Shown here piece by piece: positions 12,785 to 25,490 of a stretch of DNA of 64,000 bases (within the stretch, counting starts at the first letter, position 1; every line of letters begins with the position of its first letter). Made by a program: the position numbers and the translations under genes. The notes beneath the pieces were generated by a model. The model did no database searches and had not been told where the DNA came from. It saw nothing but the letters and a program-made list of their open reading frames with translations. The stretch comes from Setaria digitata (taxonomy: Eukaryota > Nematoda > Chromadorea > Rhabditida > Setariidae). The stretch lies in NCBI GenBank assembly GCA_003640385.1, contig RCAB01000040.1:124001-188000 (forward strand), read 5' to 3'.

Positions 12785-15186
12785 TTTACGACATCTTTGG
12801 TTTTTGTAAATAGCATTTTTTTTTTTTTTTTTCTCTCAGAGTAAAAAGAATCAGTTGTTGATGGCACTAACATTGATACTTAATGATAAGCCATGTGAGT
12901 TTTCACAGCACTTATTTATTATATTTTGGTATTATGAGTCTTTTACCTTAATTTCCAATCTTATCATAATTTATCTATTATTAGATTTTAATTTTTATTT
13001 AAACTACTGGAACCATCAGCACAGCGTGCCCTCCGGTAGTATTGCAATTTCATATGAGACTTGAGTTTCTTGAAGTAATCAGAGGATTATTATTCCGTCT
13101 TATCTAGTTTTTCACTAGAATATTTTATTAATCAAAAATTAGCTTTTATCACTTTGGTAATTTTGCAGAGAGAAAGTACTGTTCCAAAACACTTTCCTAA
13201 AATATTTCCTGTATAATCCTAATTTATTCCGTCCTGCAATCCTCATAAAAATCCCATAAAATTACCACAAGCGAATGCTGTTGCTGCTGCTATGCTGCTG
13301 TTGCGTTGCTGTTGCTGTTGCTGCTGCTTATCATTGAGCATACTTGAATTACATAAGTTTCGAACTGTGATCCTTTTTTAAAAAATCTTGAAATAATTTT
13401 ACTTGCACGTTGTATCATTTCCCAGTAATAAGTTGAAGTTTCGAAATCGCTGCATTTTTTGAAATCGTAAACCAGTTTGCACAATTTGAAATGGGCTGGG
13501 CAGGCATTTTTCAGTTTTTTTTTTAATTAAATTTTGATCTCAAAATTTTGTTAATTGGCTGATATATATGTAGGGAATAGTATGAATCAATTACGGGAAT
13601 GAAAACAAGCTACAAGTTATTAAATTCGATTAAAGAAGAGGAGGGGAAAGCTTCTGTTATGTTCATACTTTTGAAACCAGCACATTTTCCACCCAGTCCA
13701 TATCATTTCTTTTTAATTATTTCGATTCGTACATAATACAACTCTTCGGTGTCTTAATGTAATTAAATATACTACTATTATGAATAAGTCTACTAAAACA
13801 ATTAACTTTATCAGTACCTTTTTATCTGACAAATTTATCAATCATTTGTAATATGCTTATCAGTCCACTTTTTTCTTTTTTCTTTGTTTTTTCCTCATTT
13901 TCAAATGGTAACTTTCATATTAAAAAAAAAAAAGAAATGACCAACATATTTTGTATATATAAATTTAATTATTTGCTTTTCACTTCTCTCCCATCTCCCC
14001 CTCCTTGACCGTAATTGTACGCTGTATGTTCATTTTTGTTTTATGTTAATTAAATGTCGCTTTCAAAGTGCATATCAACAACATAATGTTCAGCTGATTT
14101 TCATGTTTGTTGGGTGCTCAATAAATTTTCTTAATTTTATAATTTTTCAGTTTAAGTTAAGACAACAAACAAACATTAGCTTCCTTATTGTGCAAGCAAT
14201 CTACTGATCGTTTCATGACACTTCAGACGAGAAGAATTGTGATTGTTTCATTAATTCCATTAATTAATATTCAATGATGAGAGGCATTTGTACGCATGCA
14301 AATGTGTAAAGTTTATTTTTGAACATTTCTGTACAGTGTTTTATCTGTGAACAACCTATTCAGGCTGCTGGTTACATCCACACAGATACCATTTGAGCCA
14401 GGCTGAGATGTCTCGGATGAATGGGATCTTCCGTAACATAACTGATAAACTATCACTTCATACAGTCAAGAAATGGTCTGCGTTAGCCATACCATTAACG
14501 GTCATCGAATTGCATTGTCTTGGGTAATGGCAACAACTGAATCGTTCCGAACCAGCTATTCTTATAATTGGTTCACCTGTCTGGAATTCTTGCACCTCAT
14601 TGCACTAGGCAAATTAACCAGTTCCCCAGCGTAAGTAGCAGAATGCAAAACGAATACTATCAGTGTAGCATGCTAAGTGTACTCTAGTTATGATCAGTGC
14701 TATCCTGCTAACAGGCAATCCCGGAAATCACAGAACCAGAGAACCGTAAACGGAATCTTACATGCGCCCACGAGAAATTGATCAGGTTTTTTTTCCATAC
14801 GAGAAGAAATGGATGAATTCAGGTTTACACCGAGTTTCTGGATGCTTTGTAATGGGAAACACTGTGTTCCGTGGAAGGGGGAGAAAGTGAGAAAGGGTTA
14901 AAGGTCAGCTAGGAAATTGGAATTAGAGGAGAAGTTGTATGTGAGAGAGAATGAAGCGAGAAGCGAGATCAAGTTCGAGAAGGGTTTCCGGGTGTTTTTA
15001 GACTTATTCAGGGAGAATGCTTTGTTTCTATGTCAGTTATTGCGGACTATAATCGCCGGAATACAAATTGTATTACAGGATGGTGGTGCTCTGTTCCGGT
15101 TGTTGTGAAGTTGAGATCAAGATCTATTCGCAGTTAATCCTGAAATTAGCGACCAATTAAATCTTTACCTGCTTCTGTGGCGAAGA
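12785..15186. other. Intergenic: channel 3' flank and innexin 5' flank
   Basis: This 2.4-kb stretch has no convincing exon. It holds a T-run near 12820, a CTG/TTG trinucleotide-like repeat at 13276-13328, AT-rich filler, and from about 14340 to 15110 a visibly less AT-rich, purine-rich block that ends at the innexin start. That block is the natural place for the innexin promoter and 5' UTR, but I recognise no specific site. Confidence 0.6.
13276..13328. repeat. Imperfect CTG/TTG trinucleotide repeat
   Basis: The sequence alternates CTG and TTG units with two interruptions. The minus-strand reading would be CAG/CAA. It is not linked to any supported exon. Confidence 0.8.
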
Positions 15187-18100
15187 ATGTCGTTTGTGTT
15201 CAATATACTTCACACAGTTCCATACAGTAACAGACCCATCGTTAAGGTTAGAAATTTCTCACAGTCTTTAAGAATTTGATTGCAGAACAGGATCCTGTCA
15301 TGTAACGGGTTGATATTTTGAGAGTCGTAATTTGCTTCTTGGCAGAATATTCGAACATACTTATGTATCCACTATCTTTTTCAAATCTCGCTGTGTAATC
15401 GATTGATATTATAGGATGTGATTGCAAGCTTACACAGCTATTTTACGTGCAATTTACTGATTGCTTTTTCCGTTATCATCAGTTTTAAGCAATTCGGTGG
15501 CCGTCCGATGGAGTGTATGTTGCCTATGGGTTTTAGTGGAGCATGGGAGCAGGTTGCTTCCTTGGCTTTTCCTTCAGCTGTATTAAATCTTTTGATGCCT
15601 TGTTTAATTTCAGCAAAATATAATAGTTAAATATAACCGATACAGTATTTAAAGTTTCTGATGATATTGCAAAAGATTATATTTCAGTTTCTTTTTACAT
15701 TAGGAAAATCTAGAAGCTTTATTACACTTTTATAACATTTGACGCTTAATCACAAAATTTGTATCACTTTTTTATTCCTTGCAGTATGCGGAAAATTTCT
15801 GTTGGGCGCAGGATACTTATTTCATTCCTCCTAAGGTCTTTGTGGAGGATGTTTCGGCAGAAGAACGTCGAGAACGTCGAATTAGTTACTATCAGTGGAT
15901 GCCATTTTTTCTGTTGTTCCAGGCAGCGTGTTTCAAGGCACCTACACTTATATGGAAATATTTTGCTGGACAGTCTGGTATTATTATATGATCAGTACTT
16001 TATAGTTATCAGTGATGCTATGATTAGGTACTGATGAACAAAAATGAGGATTTTGCTTTAAATTGATATATTGTGCATACGTCGTAAAACATCTTCACTT
16101 CACCTATTTCATTTGCTGCTAAACTGCGGTGCGTAAATGTGTTCACTTTTTACCCGCGATTAATGCAGTTAAGATAACTTGCCTTATTCATAGATTCACG
16201 AAAAACTTGGTACACTTGTATCTTTTAGTATTATACTCAGCAGAATATTCGTCTCTGATATTGTTATCTGAAGATGGTATTTTTAATTTCTATTATTGTA
16301 GGGATGAAATTGGGCCAAATCCTTCGATTAGCTAGTGATCCAGCAAACTCATCCTTGGAAGTTAAGAAGGGAAATATTGAAGCGCTATGTATACATCTTC
16401 AGGGTGCACTGCGATTCCATGAACGAGTAAAAAAGGTATCCAGTTCAAGTAAATTTCATCTTGATCAGCTTTATTGTTCGTTAGATCAATTTCACGTTTT
16501 ATAAATTTCAGAAGAAATTGGTGCCTCATAAAATCTGCCGGTTTTTAAATTTGAAATATGCAGATTATTATGTTGCAATGATATATATCTTCGCGAAGCT
16601 GGCATTTCTAGCAAATGTTATATTCCAAATCTCTTTGATGACACGGTAACTCTATTTTCTAAGAAAGAATAGTAGAGAAATATTTCTTTATGTGAGAGTG
16701 TAAGCGGGTCGCCGAAATTTTATGTGAAAAGATTATTACCTTAAAGCTTGGAATCATTTCAAAGCCATGATTGCTTCTCATGCATCATCTAAACTAATCA
16801 CACCAGGTAAAATCCTTAGAATTACTAAATAGTTACTTCTTTTTTTAGATACCTATTACCGGAGTTTAAAAATGATTATGGTCTAGAATCGTGGACCAAT
16901 CTTATCTGGCCTAGGAATATTTCTCCAACGTGGCATCGTAGTGGAGTTTTTCCATTAGTAACGCTTTGCGATTTTGAAGTAAGTTAAACAGAATTACCAT
17001 ATAAGCTCTCTTTTTTATTTCTTCTATTCATCTTCACTTTAAATATTTTATGTATGTTTTTCAGGTTCGTGAAATGGGAAATATCCAGACTCATACAGTG
17101 CAATGTGTTCTTGTTGTAAATTTGTTCACTGAAAAAATTTTCATTCTCTTGTGGGCTTGGTAATTCGTACCATGTAACTTTCTTTTCGCTGTAAACGTAC
17201 CACTTTGACCCATGTTTAGGGTTTTTGTTTGATCTTCAGGTTCATGGTGTTAACAGCACTTACATCTGTGAGTGTTCTAAATTGGATTTATTTGTTAACG
17301 GAGAACTGTTCAAAAGAGCACTTCATTCTGAACCATCTCGAAATGAGCGGAACACCGTTTGATAAGAGTGACCCCCGTTAGTGATGCTTTTTACGGTACT
17401 GATAAATCAGTCCTTTTCTGCACAAGTAAAGAATCAAAATTAATACTGAACTGCAGGAATGGAATTGTTGCTTTAACATTTTGGAAAACTTTGTTTCTTC
17501 TAAATCGACAGTTTTAAAAATAGATCTAATTTCTTTTAGAAAATAAGGAGCACGTTAACCGTTTTCTGCACAAGTATTTGGGGACAGATGGCATTTTCGT
17601 TTTACGAATGGTCGCTAATCATGCAGACGTTGTTTTTGCTACTGAATTAATCGCATCGCTGTGGCAGTCTCATTATGTTTTCGAAAAGAGAAGGAAGTAA
17701 GCCTAATATAGCCTAGAAACAAATATTTTCCTTCGGCGATTAATAACGATTAATAACTGTACACTGGAAGCTCAGCTTATGTGAAAAAATGGCCTAAAAA
17801 AAATCGAATTTTCCCATCATTTCTACTCGTTATTTTTAATTGTTAAACTTAAGAATTTTTTGGGAGAAATCGTTTGTTATATTCAAGGGAATAAATAAAA
17901 CCTTTTCCATTCTAGAAACTTTTATTTAGAGGTATATCACAAATGGATAAAGTGTGGCCACAGCACCAACAAAGACTAGAAATGGCATTGCTGGAAGAAG
18001 CTGAACTTGCTCGGAAAATCAGTTCGGATGCTCTGAACGCATTACAGAGGAAAAGAAGTGTTTTTTTTGATTCATCATATTTCGCAAAACATGGTTCACT

Positions 18101-18619
18101 GACTGGAATAGCAATCCCAAAAGTTTCATCACGTAAGCGCGTCTTTTCGTATGAATCAGTTCAAAATAAAATTCATGTTTCTTTTCACATATTGCTTGCC
18201 ACTTATCTCCCTGCTGTGAAATCAAAACAGCTCTTTTTTTTCGAATTGTATGCTTTTTTTTTTTTTTTTTTTAAACTGATTTGGAATTTTAGAACCTAGA
18301 AAGGCTTCATTCATATTTCCTTTGCATTTTATTTCTTATTTTAGGCAGTATGCTAGGAAGTTCGTGTTTGTTGTCTCGAAATAACTCTAAAGATAGCATG
18401 GTTCCATTTTCACCACGTCTTGGAAATCAGCCTCGTGCAAGCATCTTTTCGACGGATAGCCGAAGTAAACTTCGACGACGACACAGTTTGGAAGAACTCG
18501 ATATTATTGGTAGTAACCGGGTCAAGAAATTTGCAGATAGTAGTGATGAGGAAGAGAAAGAAAAGAATGGCCCGAAAGGTTGTAACATGAACCGGAAAAG
18601 CAGTGTCAGATTCTGGTGA
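15187..18619 (+). CDS. Innexin (invertebrate gap-junction channel protein), complete
   Basis: Four-pass protein that forms gap junctions between cells. There are 11 exons: 15187-15246, 15415-15552, 15785-15977, 16302-16435, 16512-16645, 16849-16978, 17065-17159, 17240-17376, 17540-17696, 17930-18132 and 18345-18619, giving about 551 residues. The ATG opens [20 protein letters not shown] and runs in frame into TM1 ([20 protein letters not shown]). The first extracellular loop has two cysteines (PMEC, ENFC). The family signature YYQWMPFFL starts TM2. TM3 (near 16560-16640) and TM4 (near 17240-17300, after [18 protein letters not shown]) follow. The cytoplasmic tail of about 185 residues is long, with a basic/serine segment [11 protein letters not shown], an acidic run near 18540-18560 and the ending RKSSVRFW. 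Every exon junction keeps phase. I cannot say which of the many worm innexins this is. Confidence 0.93.
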
Positions 18620-19280
18620 AATGGTTGAATCAGTATTTCACATTTGTTCAGCAATTCTACCCATTACCACCCTAGTTATTAGAAACTTTCGCCTTGTTCG
18701 ATGAGCTGATTTGTGGAGTTAACTGCTGCCACCGTTTTTCTTTATTTTCCTTCCTTTCGATTCACAATTTTTATGCTTGCTTACCATTTTCATTGTATAA
18801 GATTAACAAATTTACAAAGTATAGCCCTTCTTGAACTATCTGATCTCATATTTCTTTCTTTTTGTAGTGATAAAGTATTTTCGTCTGATACATATATATA
18901 TATATATATATATATGTTTAAGTCGATCAAATAATACTTAAATTTCCGTGTTCACTTCCGCTGAAGTTTGTCGGAATAGAAGGCAACGTTTTTCTGATCC
19001 CCCAAAGTTTGCAAGCAGATGGAGTTGAGACTTCTGAGTTCATCAGCTGGGTCTAGGATTAAATCCACAGTATTTTAATGTCTTTTCGTCACAACCGGTT
19101 ATGTTTTTTTATTTTAAACTCGCAACTTTCAAAATATTCACACATACACACACACACACGCTGTGTACATTAACAGGGAGAAAGAGACTTGAAAATATTT
19201 AAGCTTTATTCGTCGTATAACGAAAGTATGGATGTTACTATTTGAAATATTTATGTATGTGTTCGATGATTTACAAAATT
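18620..19280. other. Convergent intergenic spacer with microsatellites
   Basis: About 660 bp between the innexin stop and the stop of the minus-strand gene. It contains a (TA)n run near 18889-18914 and a short (CA)n run near 19141-19160. It presumably carries both 3' UTRs. No gene seen. Confidence 0.7.
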
Positions 19281-22200
19281 TTATTTGATTCGTGAAACGA
19301 AATTGAACAAATTTGTACCAACTTTTGACGAAGCATATAGTGCTGTTATTAATTGTGGTTTTTCCTTTAACATGTTCGCGAATATTTCTTTCAAAACATT
19401 ATCATTTAAGTACTTCTCGAGTATATCCGAAACGACACGCAAAAGATACGGCACAGAATGTACCGGTAACGACAACATTCCAGCCATATAATTAGGCAGC
19501 ACTTCATGTATAAATACCGTGGGGAATTCACGTACCAAAAGCTGAAATGCTAAGTGAGATTCACAGCTTGAAAGTTGAAATCCCTAAAAAAAAAAACTAA
19601 TCTAGACTTTGAATTAAACAACAAAAATGGGGATGAGGAAGTGCCTTGCTTCCTGAATCTGCTACATACTTGTGTGCTTGAGCCGCAAGGCGACACAGAT
19701 AATTCGATGACTCACTCTATCCAAGGTGAGGAAATATGTTTTAAATTTGAAGATTTTAAAAATTCTGCTTTTTGTTAGCATATTTTATTTGCTATTCTGG
19801 ATAAAAGTTTCAGAGTTGTCTAAGGTTGGTGATGAAATTCATGGTGCCCGCTATTCGAGTCAAGGGTTTTTCCAAAATCTGTTGGACTTACCACATTCTG
19901 TAGTATAAGTTTGCAAAACTGCACAAACGGTGACCGGTTAAAATTACATTCTGATGGTGGCTTGAAAATTTGTTGTGCAACGTACAAGTATAAATAGGAC
20001 ATAATGCGACAGCAGTGCATCACTGTCGTTCCTTCAGCTTTCATCAAAATACAATGTAAAGGTGATACTAACAGTTCGGACCAACCCATAATGTTTTCAT
20101 GAACCCATTTTTTATCCTTCTTAGCGTTCCTTGAAAGGGTCTGTAAAAATATTATACATATTGAACACCAGAGCTAGTGTTTGAGCTAGATAAAAAATAA
20201 ACGGGGAATGAGAGAACCTGGAACAACCAACGTATCGAGCTAATCGTTGAGAATGAGTTCAAAGGAAAAGCTTCAAAGTGCAAATCATTTTTCCGAAATG
20301 TCATCCGCAGATTCTTGCAAATAGTTCCAGACATGTCATTAAGTTCTGAAAGTAAAGATCTGCAAGACTATCCAGTCATTCAGTGCAGCGTACGATTTGT
20401 CTAATAATTCAAGAGCGGATGTTTCCAAACAGCAGTAAACGTATCCATATTAGGCTTTATGGGAGACCTTAGCAGTAGTTCCATTACTGAATAAAAATTA
20501 AAAAGAAAGAAGTGAGGGAAGGAAAAAAAAAGAGACTGTAGTCGAAAATCTAAAAGAAAGGGGAAAAAAAAAAACTATTTAAGAAAAAGCTAACCATCTG
20601 TATTCGGTTCTTCAAGAGTGACCACTAACCATAAAGGAACAATGAGTTCAATCGGAAAAACGGTACCATTGGTTTTCTTCAAAAATTCCCGCATGAAGCA
20701 TAAACAAGCTTCTGATTTCTGACATTTTTCAGTCAATAAACTTTGTACTACTTGCCGTATGTTTTGAAAAGCCGTAGGTTGATTGCGTTCTAATTTTATT
20801 ACTAACTGGAATGAATTAGAGATTTTCAGAAAAACTCCTTCTGGAAGAAAGAAAAAAATTAAAACATTAAACTCAAAGTCACATAAAATCAACACTGATT
20901 CATTCAGTTCCTTACTACAGGAAAAAGCTTCTCCATATAATTATTCACCACACAGTTTTTGGTGTCGGTTATAAGTGTTAGAAATTTACTTGTGCTAAAA
21001 AATAAAATGGTGATAGTGCTGCTTATTAATATGACTGCACTTCTCTCAATGACTGAACTGGTGCTACCTACTAATTTGCCATTTCAGAATTCCATAGTCC
21101 GTAAAATCTGTGGTTGAGTACTGCGATAAAAAAAAACTAACCTGTTCAACAATATAATTTATTACCACGGCGAAATTGGAACTTCTGAGATGAGTGACAG
21201 CTGCGTTCCATAAAACATTGTTTTCAGTTCGACACCGAGCAGCTATCAAGAAGAGCTGTTCCAAATCTACATCATTCATAGATGGCAGAAAGCGCACTAA
21301 TGAACTGACCTGGAATTATTTGTTTCCAGGAAGACTTTTTTAAAACCAATCATGTTTCTTCTTGAAGAACAATTCATAGAAATTAATACCTCGGATATTT
21401 TTTCACCAATACATATACAGCATTCAGCATATAGCGAAACATCTTTTTTATCATCGAGTTTTCCCATCACTACAAGCACTTTTTTTCCTTTTTTAGAGTT
21501 TGAATTTCTGAGGTAAATCAGGGAATCCTTTGCACTATGCACTGATATGTTCAAAAACTACGTTATGTGAAGTAACAAACTTAAAAAAAATGTCGTTTCG
21601 ATTAGTGCACACCTCTACTTTGATGTTAACTGAAAAAATCAAAACTACAGTGGCTGAAGAAAAAAAATTGGAATTCAAACAGATTTTTTCCCAAAAAAAA
21701 ATTAAAAGGAAATTTGAAAAACGAAGTTCATATAGCATCACAGAACAAGATAATTCTTAAACAAAAATTTCTTACATGCTATTAACATCCCGACTACTTG
21801 GGATGAATCATGATGATTCTCATCAACGATATATTTCACACATTGAATTGCTCGAATCAGGACATCGTGACGCTCCTTATCAGAAGGATCGAAAGCAGCT
21901 GTTGCTAATATACTCACCTTACTAGCTGTCTCTTCCATGTCTACAAATTAAACAAATCAAATCCTATAGCACTTCTTAAAAATTTGTATAAATTTAAATT
22001 GAGATTCTCGTAAAAATACACAGCTTGAAACCAACCTTTCGACTTCCAAACTGTGCAGTATCCGTGAGAAGTGAGTTTTTCAATACATAAAAATAACATC
22101 AAAGGAACAGACCTGTGCCGTGCAAACATGATATGAAAAGGCTGAATATGCAAATAAGTGAGTGAATCGGCATTTCACGAAACCGTTTCGCGGGGAATTT

Positions 22201-25147
22201 AGAAAAAATTCGAGGCTTCATTGCTCGCCAAACTGACTGTGATTCTATAAGAGGTATGAAGTGGAAACGAATTGAAACTGATAGCAATTAAAGATTATGA
22301 AATTATAGAGATCTAAATTTTAGAGTTGATCTAGACAAGAACAAACCTAACTTTTGATAAGTATTGATATAAGTCGTATAAAAAGCATCCAGTCACTATA
22401 CCGGTCATCGGTTTCATTATTACAGCACGAAGATAGAAATTCCTTCCAGATTTTCCCATTGGTTGGATAGAAGTCCAACTCCTAAAAAAGGTTTACAGTC
22501 CCTTATACAGTTGTAAACTTGGAGAATAAATTAAGCAAGCAAAATTTCTTTCCCACGTGGACTGCATAATTTACCTGCTCAGGAGGCTCCATTATTTTTG
22601 AACATAAATATGTGAAGAAATGTTGCAGAATCGATTCTGTTCCCGAAAAGCTAGCACTCTGATCTTTATAGAATAAAAAATACAGTTTCCTGGAAAAGAT
22701 AAAACTTCACCAGCAAAGTTAAGAGCTAATGTTTATGTTTTAACTCGAATAAATTCCAGTTGCACAATTTTTTGCGAATATTCACTTCCGAATCCGTTTG
22801 AACTTAGAATGAAATATCTTCAAAGAAAGTAAAACGTTACCTCAAAAGATATTTTTTTTCTGATACTTTTGAAGCGATTTGAAGCAAACAATCTATATAA
22901 CTGAGTGAAGCTTTACCTGTAAAGTTTGGCAATCAAAAACAGACGACAGATAAAGAAAAAAATTTTGCAACATAACCAACTTGTCAAAATCTTTCACCTG
23001 GTATGAAATAAGCCCCTTCAAGACTGATTCCAAGTTCACAAATTATTTCCAGAAACATTTCAGGAGAAACTGTACCCATAACGCTGCACAGATCCAGGAA
23101 CATATCTAAATGCTTCAATTTCTAACATAGAAATGAAACACGAAATTTTGATGTGAAGAAATTTTCCGCTAAAAATCTGGAAAAGGAAACCTCTTTACAA
23201 ATTCACTTACCACTTGAAGGGTTTTCGGGTTGGTAATATTGGATATCGCCGGTACATAAACTTAGGAGTTTGACCATATTTGACCAAAACATTTCTCTGT
23301 TTAATACATGAAGTTGGTGCCATGCGGAAATGACGCACCGACATACATATGGCCGACCCTAGAAATCAGGTATTCAGATCTTATCGAAAATGAGCTGTAG
23401 TTGATCTCATCGTATACACAATCCTTTACAGATCACATAAAGGTAGAAGTCCTGGAAAATGAGCTGGTTTTAAACTAATCTAGAGACCAAAATTCATTTA
23501 CTTTCTTATTACAGTATCGGAAATGCCTGCTTCTATATCAAGTTTACTGACCGCACGTGAAGCACTTAGCAGTAATCCGTACGATACAAGCATTGATAGC
23601 TGTTCTGTTGACGATGATGCGTCACCCATAGGATAAAGTTTCTCAAAACCACTGAACCCTATGCAAAAATTGAAGAAATTTCACTTGAATTAAAATCTCA
23701 ATGTACGAAGAAAACAAATTAACAAGAAAACAGACAAAACACTCATCTGGAGATCTGGATCACATTATTTTTTAAAGGAAACATCAAAACGTAGAAAAAC
23801 CTATTAAAGAATCATAATTTTATCTATTTGATGATAAAACTATTAACAAAGAAAATTAAATAACTTACTCTTGAAAAAATTTGAAATACGGACAGCCTTC
23901 AACCAAGCAATTAGTAGAGCATGAAAAATGTAGTTCTGTAAGTATGAATATGATTTTACTTTGTTAATGTAAAAATTATTCGGAAGACATTATGCACTTG
24001 AATGACAAAATCTGAACTGTAACCTGAACTCGTCTGAATTTGTATGCTTGGTTGAACGTCAAAGTAAAATTTTCGTTACATTAAATATCAAGAAACATTG
24101 AGTCAGTTACCGCACCGTTTCAACATTCCGCGTCGTAAATAAGTCATCACTGATAATATAATGGCTCAGTGAGCCCGCTTGAACAAGAAAAAATTTAAAT
24201 TCTCGAGCAATACCATCCAGCGTTTCTGTATCACCTTCCAGTTCCATATTCTAAAGTCTAAGTTCTATTTAATTTTAAACTGTTGTTGCAAACGTTCCAT
24301 CTGTATTGGCTAACAGTATATGGAAATCATATTGTTCACCTGGGCAAAGGCGGTTAAGTAACTCAGTGATCGATCCAAGTCAATAATGATTGCTTCCGCG
24401 GTACCACAAGCAATTTGTTGATACAAAAATCGGAGACACCGAAATACTACTTTAATTCCGTTATCTGTAGACAGCTAAAAAAACAAGATCACTGAGTAGA
24501 AAAAAAATTTTCAAGATAAAAAAAAACATCGGAAATGTCTTCATAACAGATATACAAGACAACTTCAAAGTTAAAGTTCAAGATTTTTGTTTCTCGTTGT
24601 TTTTCGACTTTGGAAAAAATTTTACATTCCGCAACAGTGACTATAATCTTAATAATAATCGCAAGATTAGTAATTATTACCATATTCGAGTTGAAGCTAA
24701 ATGTGGAAAGTTTCAGGAAAGATGGTAATGAATACTGTACAGAAGGCAAAGTGTAGTTATCGATAAGGCGCTCCGGACATCTATTTTGACAAACCCAGTC
24801 AACATGCAACCATTCGGGCAAATCACTCATTGATTCAAATAAATCTTTTTGAGTATCATTCACTGACTGCATTGCTGATTTGAGTCTAGGAAGTAAAATA
24901 CAGAAGCAACGCATTTATAAGCAATTAATATGCAACACTCCGATTCAAAAAAAAAAATTACCTCCTTTGAGNAATTATCTCCTTTGAGATTTTAACGGAC
25001 AATCAATTCCATTCATTCCAGTTTAAAAAGAGGTTGATAGAATGTATGATCACGTTATGATAAAACTAAATGTACTAGATTCAATTANCGATTCAAAAAA
25101 AAAAATTACCTCCTTTGAGATTTTAACGGACAATCAATCAATTCCAT
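19281..25147 (-). CDS. Unidentified large helical protein, karyopherin/HEAT-repeat-like in size
   Basis: I assembled about 24 phase-consistent exons from high to low coordin: 25110-25147, 24681-24885, 24340-24474, 24111-24250, 24024-24033, 23869-23935, 23513-23658, 23211-23358, 22998-23105, 22841-22916, 22575-22689, 22352-22481, 22113-22244, 21776-21940, 21390-21541, 21142-21309, 21068-21120, 20916-20995, 20595-20840, 20468-20486, 20218-20359, 19892-20140, about 19671-19730, and 19281-19583. The product is about 1,020 residues, rich in Leu/Ile/Ser helical segments with no catalytic or zinc motif, for example SDLPEWLHVDWVCQNRCPER near the N-terminus and EPNTDGVMELLLRS near the C-terminus. That length suits importin-beta/exportin proteins, but I found no family signature. 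The ATG at 25147 has an in-frame stop just upstream and lies inside a duplicated, N-bearing assembly region, so the 5' end is doubtful. The last intron is also uncertain. Confidence 0.7.
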
Positions 25148-25225
25148 TCATTCCAGTTTAAAAAGAGGTTGATAGAATGTATGATCACGTTATGATAAAA
25201 CTAAATGTACTAGATTCAATTATAT
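24941..25225. repeat. Direct duplication with two N positions (likely assembly artefact)
   Basis: About 115 bp at 24973-25087 recur at about 25105-25225, differing by a 4-bp insertion (CAATCAATCAATT against CAATCAATT). A shorter flank at 24941-24971 recurs at 25089-25119. N occurs at 24972 and at 25088, exactly at the joins. Collapsed-gap or haplotype stitching explains this better than a real tandem array. Confidence 0.8.
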
Positions 25226-25352
25226 TATTCTTTAGCCATTTTTTTTTAGTTCCTCAAATTGAGTCCCCCTCTAAAAATGCTGACAGTAGGTTGATCAACA
25301 CATCACACTCCCTTCTGATTAAGGAGCTTTATACATAGTCAATCCCGCTTAC

Positions 25353-25490
25353 TGATAGTTCTGAAGTTTTCTGTTCTTCAAATTTGAATTTGCCGCAAAA
25401 AGTTATGCGTCTTAGAAACTCAAGTACCAGTTGCAACGCTGTTGTATGATCTGTTGCCAGGGTTATTGTTTTAATTTCGGTGGTTTCATT
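25353..25490 (-). CDS. Orphan 46-codon coding exon upstream of the karyopherin-like gene
   Basis: On the minus strand an open 138-bp segment is bounded by a CACTAG acceptor (high end) and a consensus GTAAGC donor (low end). It reads in part DHTTALQLVLEFLRRITFCG, a strongly helical, protein-like sequence. It ends in phase 0, but I cannot join it cleanly to the next exon at 25147-25110. It may be a 5' exon of that gene hidden by the assembly duplication, or the penultimate exon of a separate small gene ending near 25240. Confidence 0.45.

Noticed and set aside
13276..13328. CAG-like repeat as a polyglutamine exon on the minus strand
   Set aside because: The open frame over it reads Ser/Asn/Ala, lacks an acceptor or donor and does not connect to a gene.
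19820..20089. Minus-strand frame continuing past 19892 as coding
   Set aside because: A GTAAGT donor at 19891-19886 and phase agreement with the next exon place the exon end at 19892.
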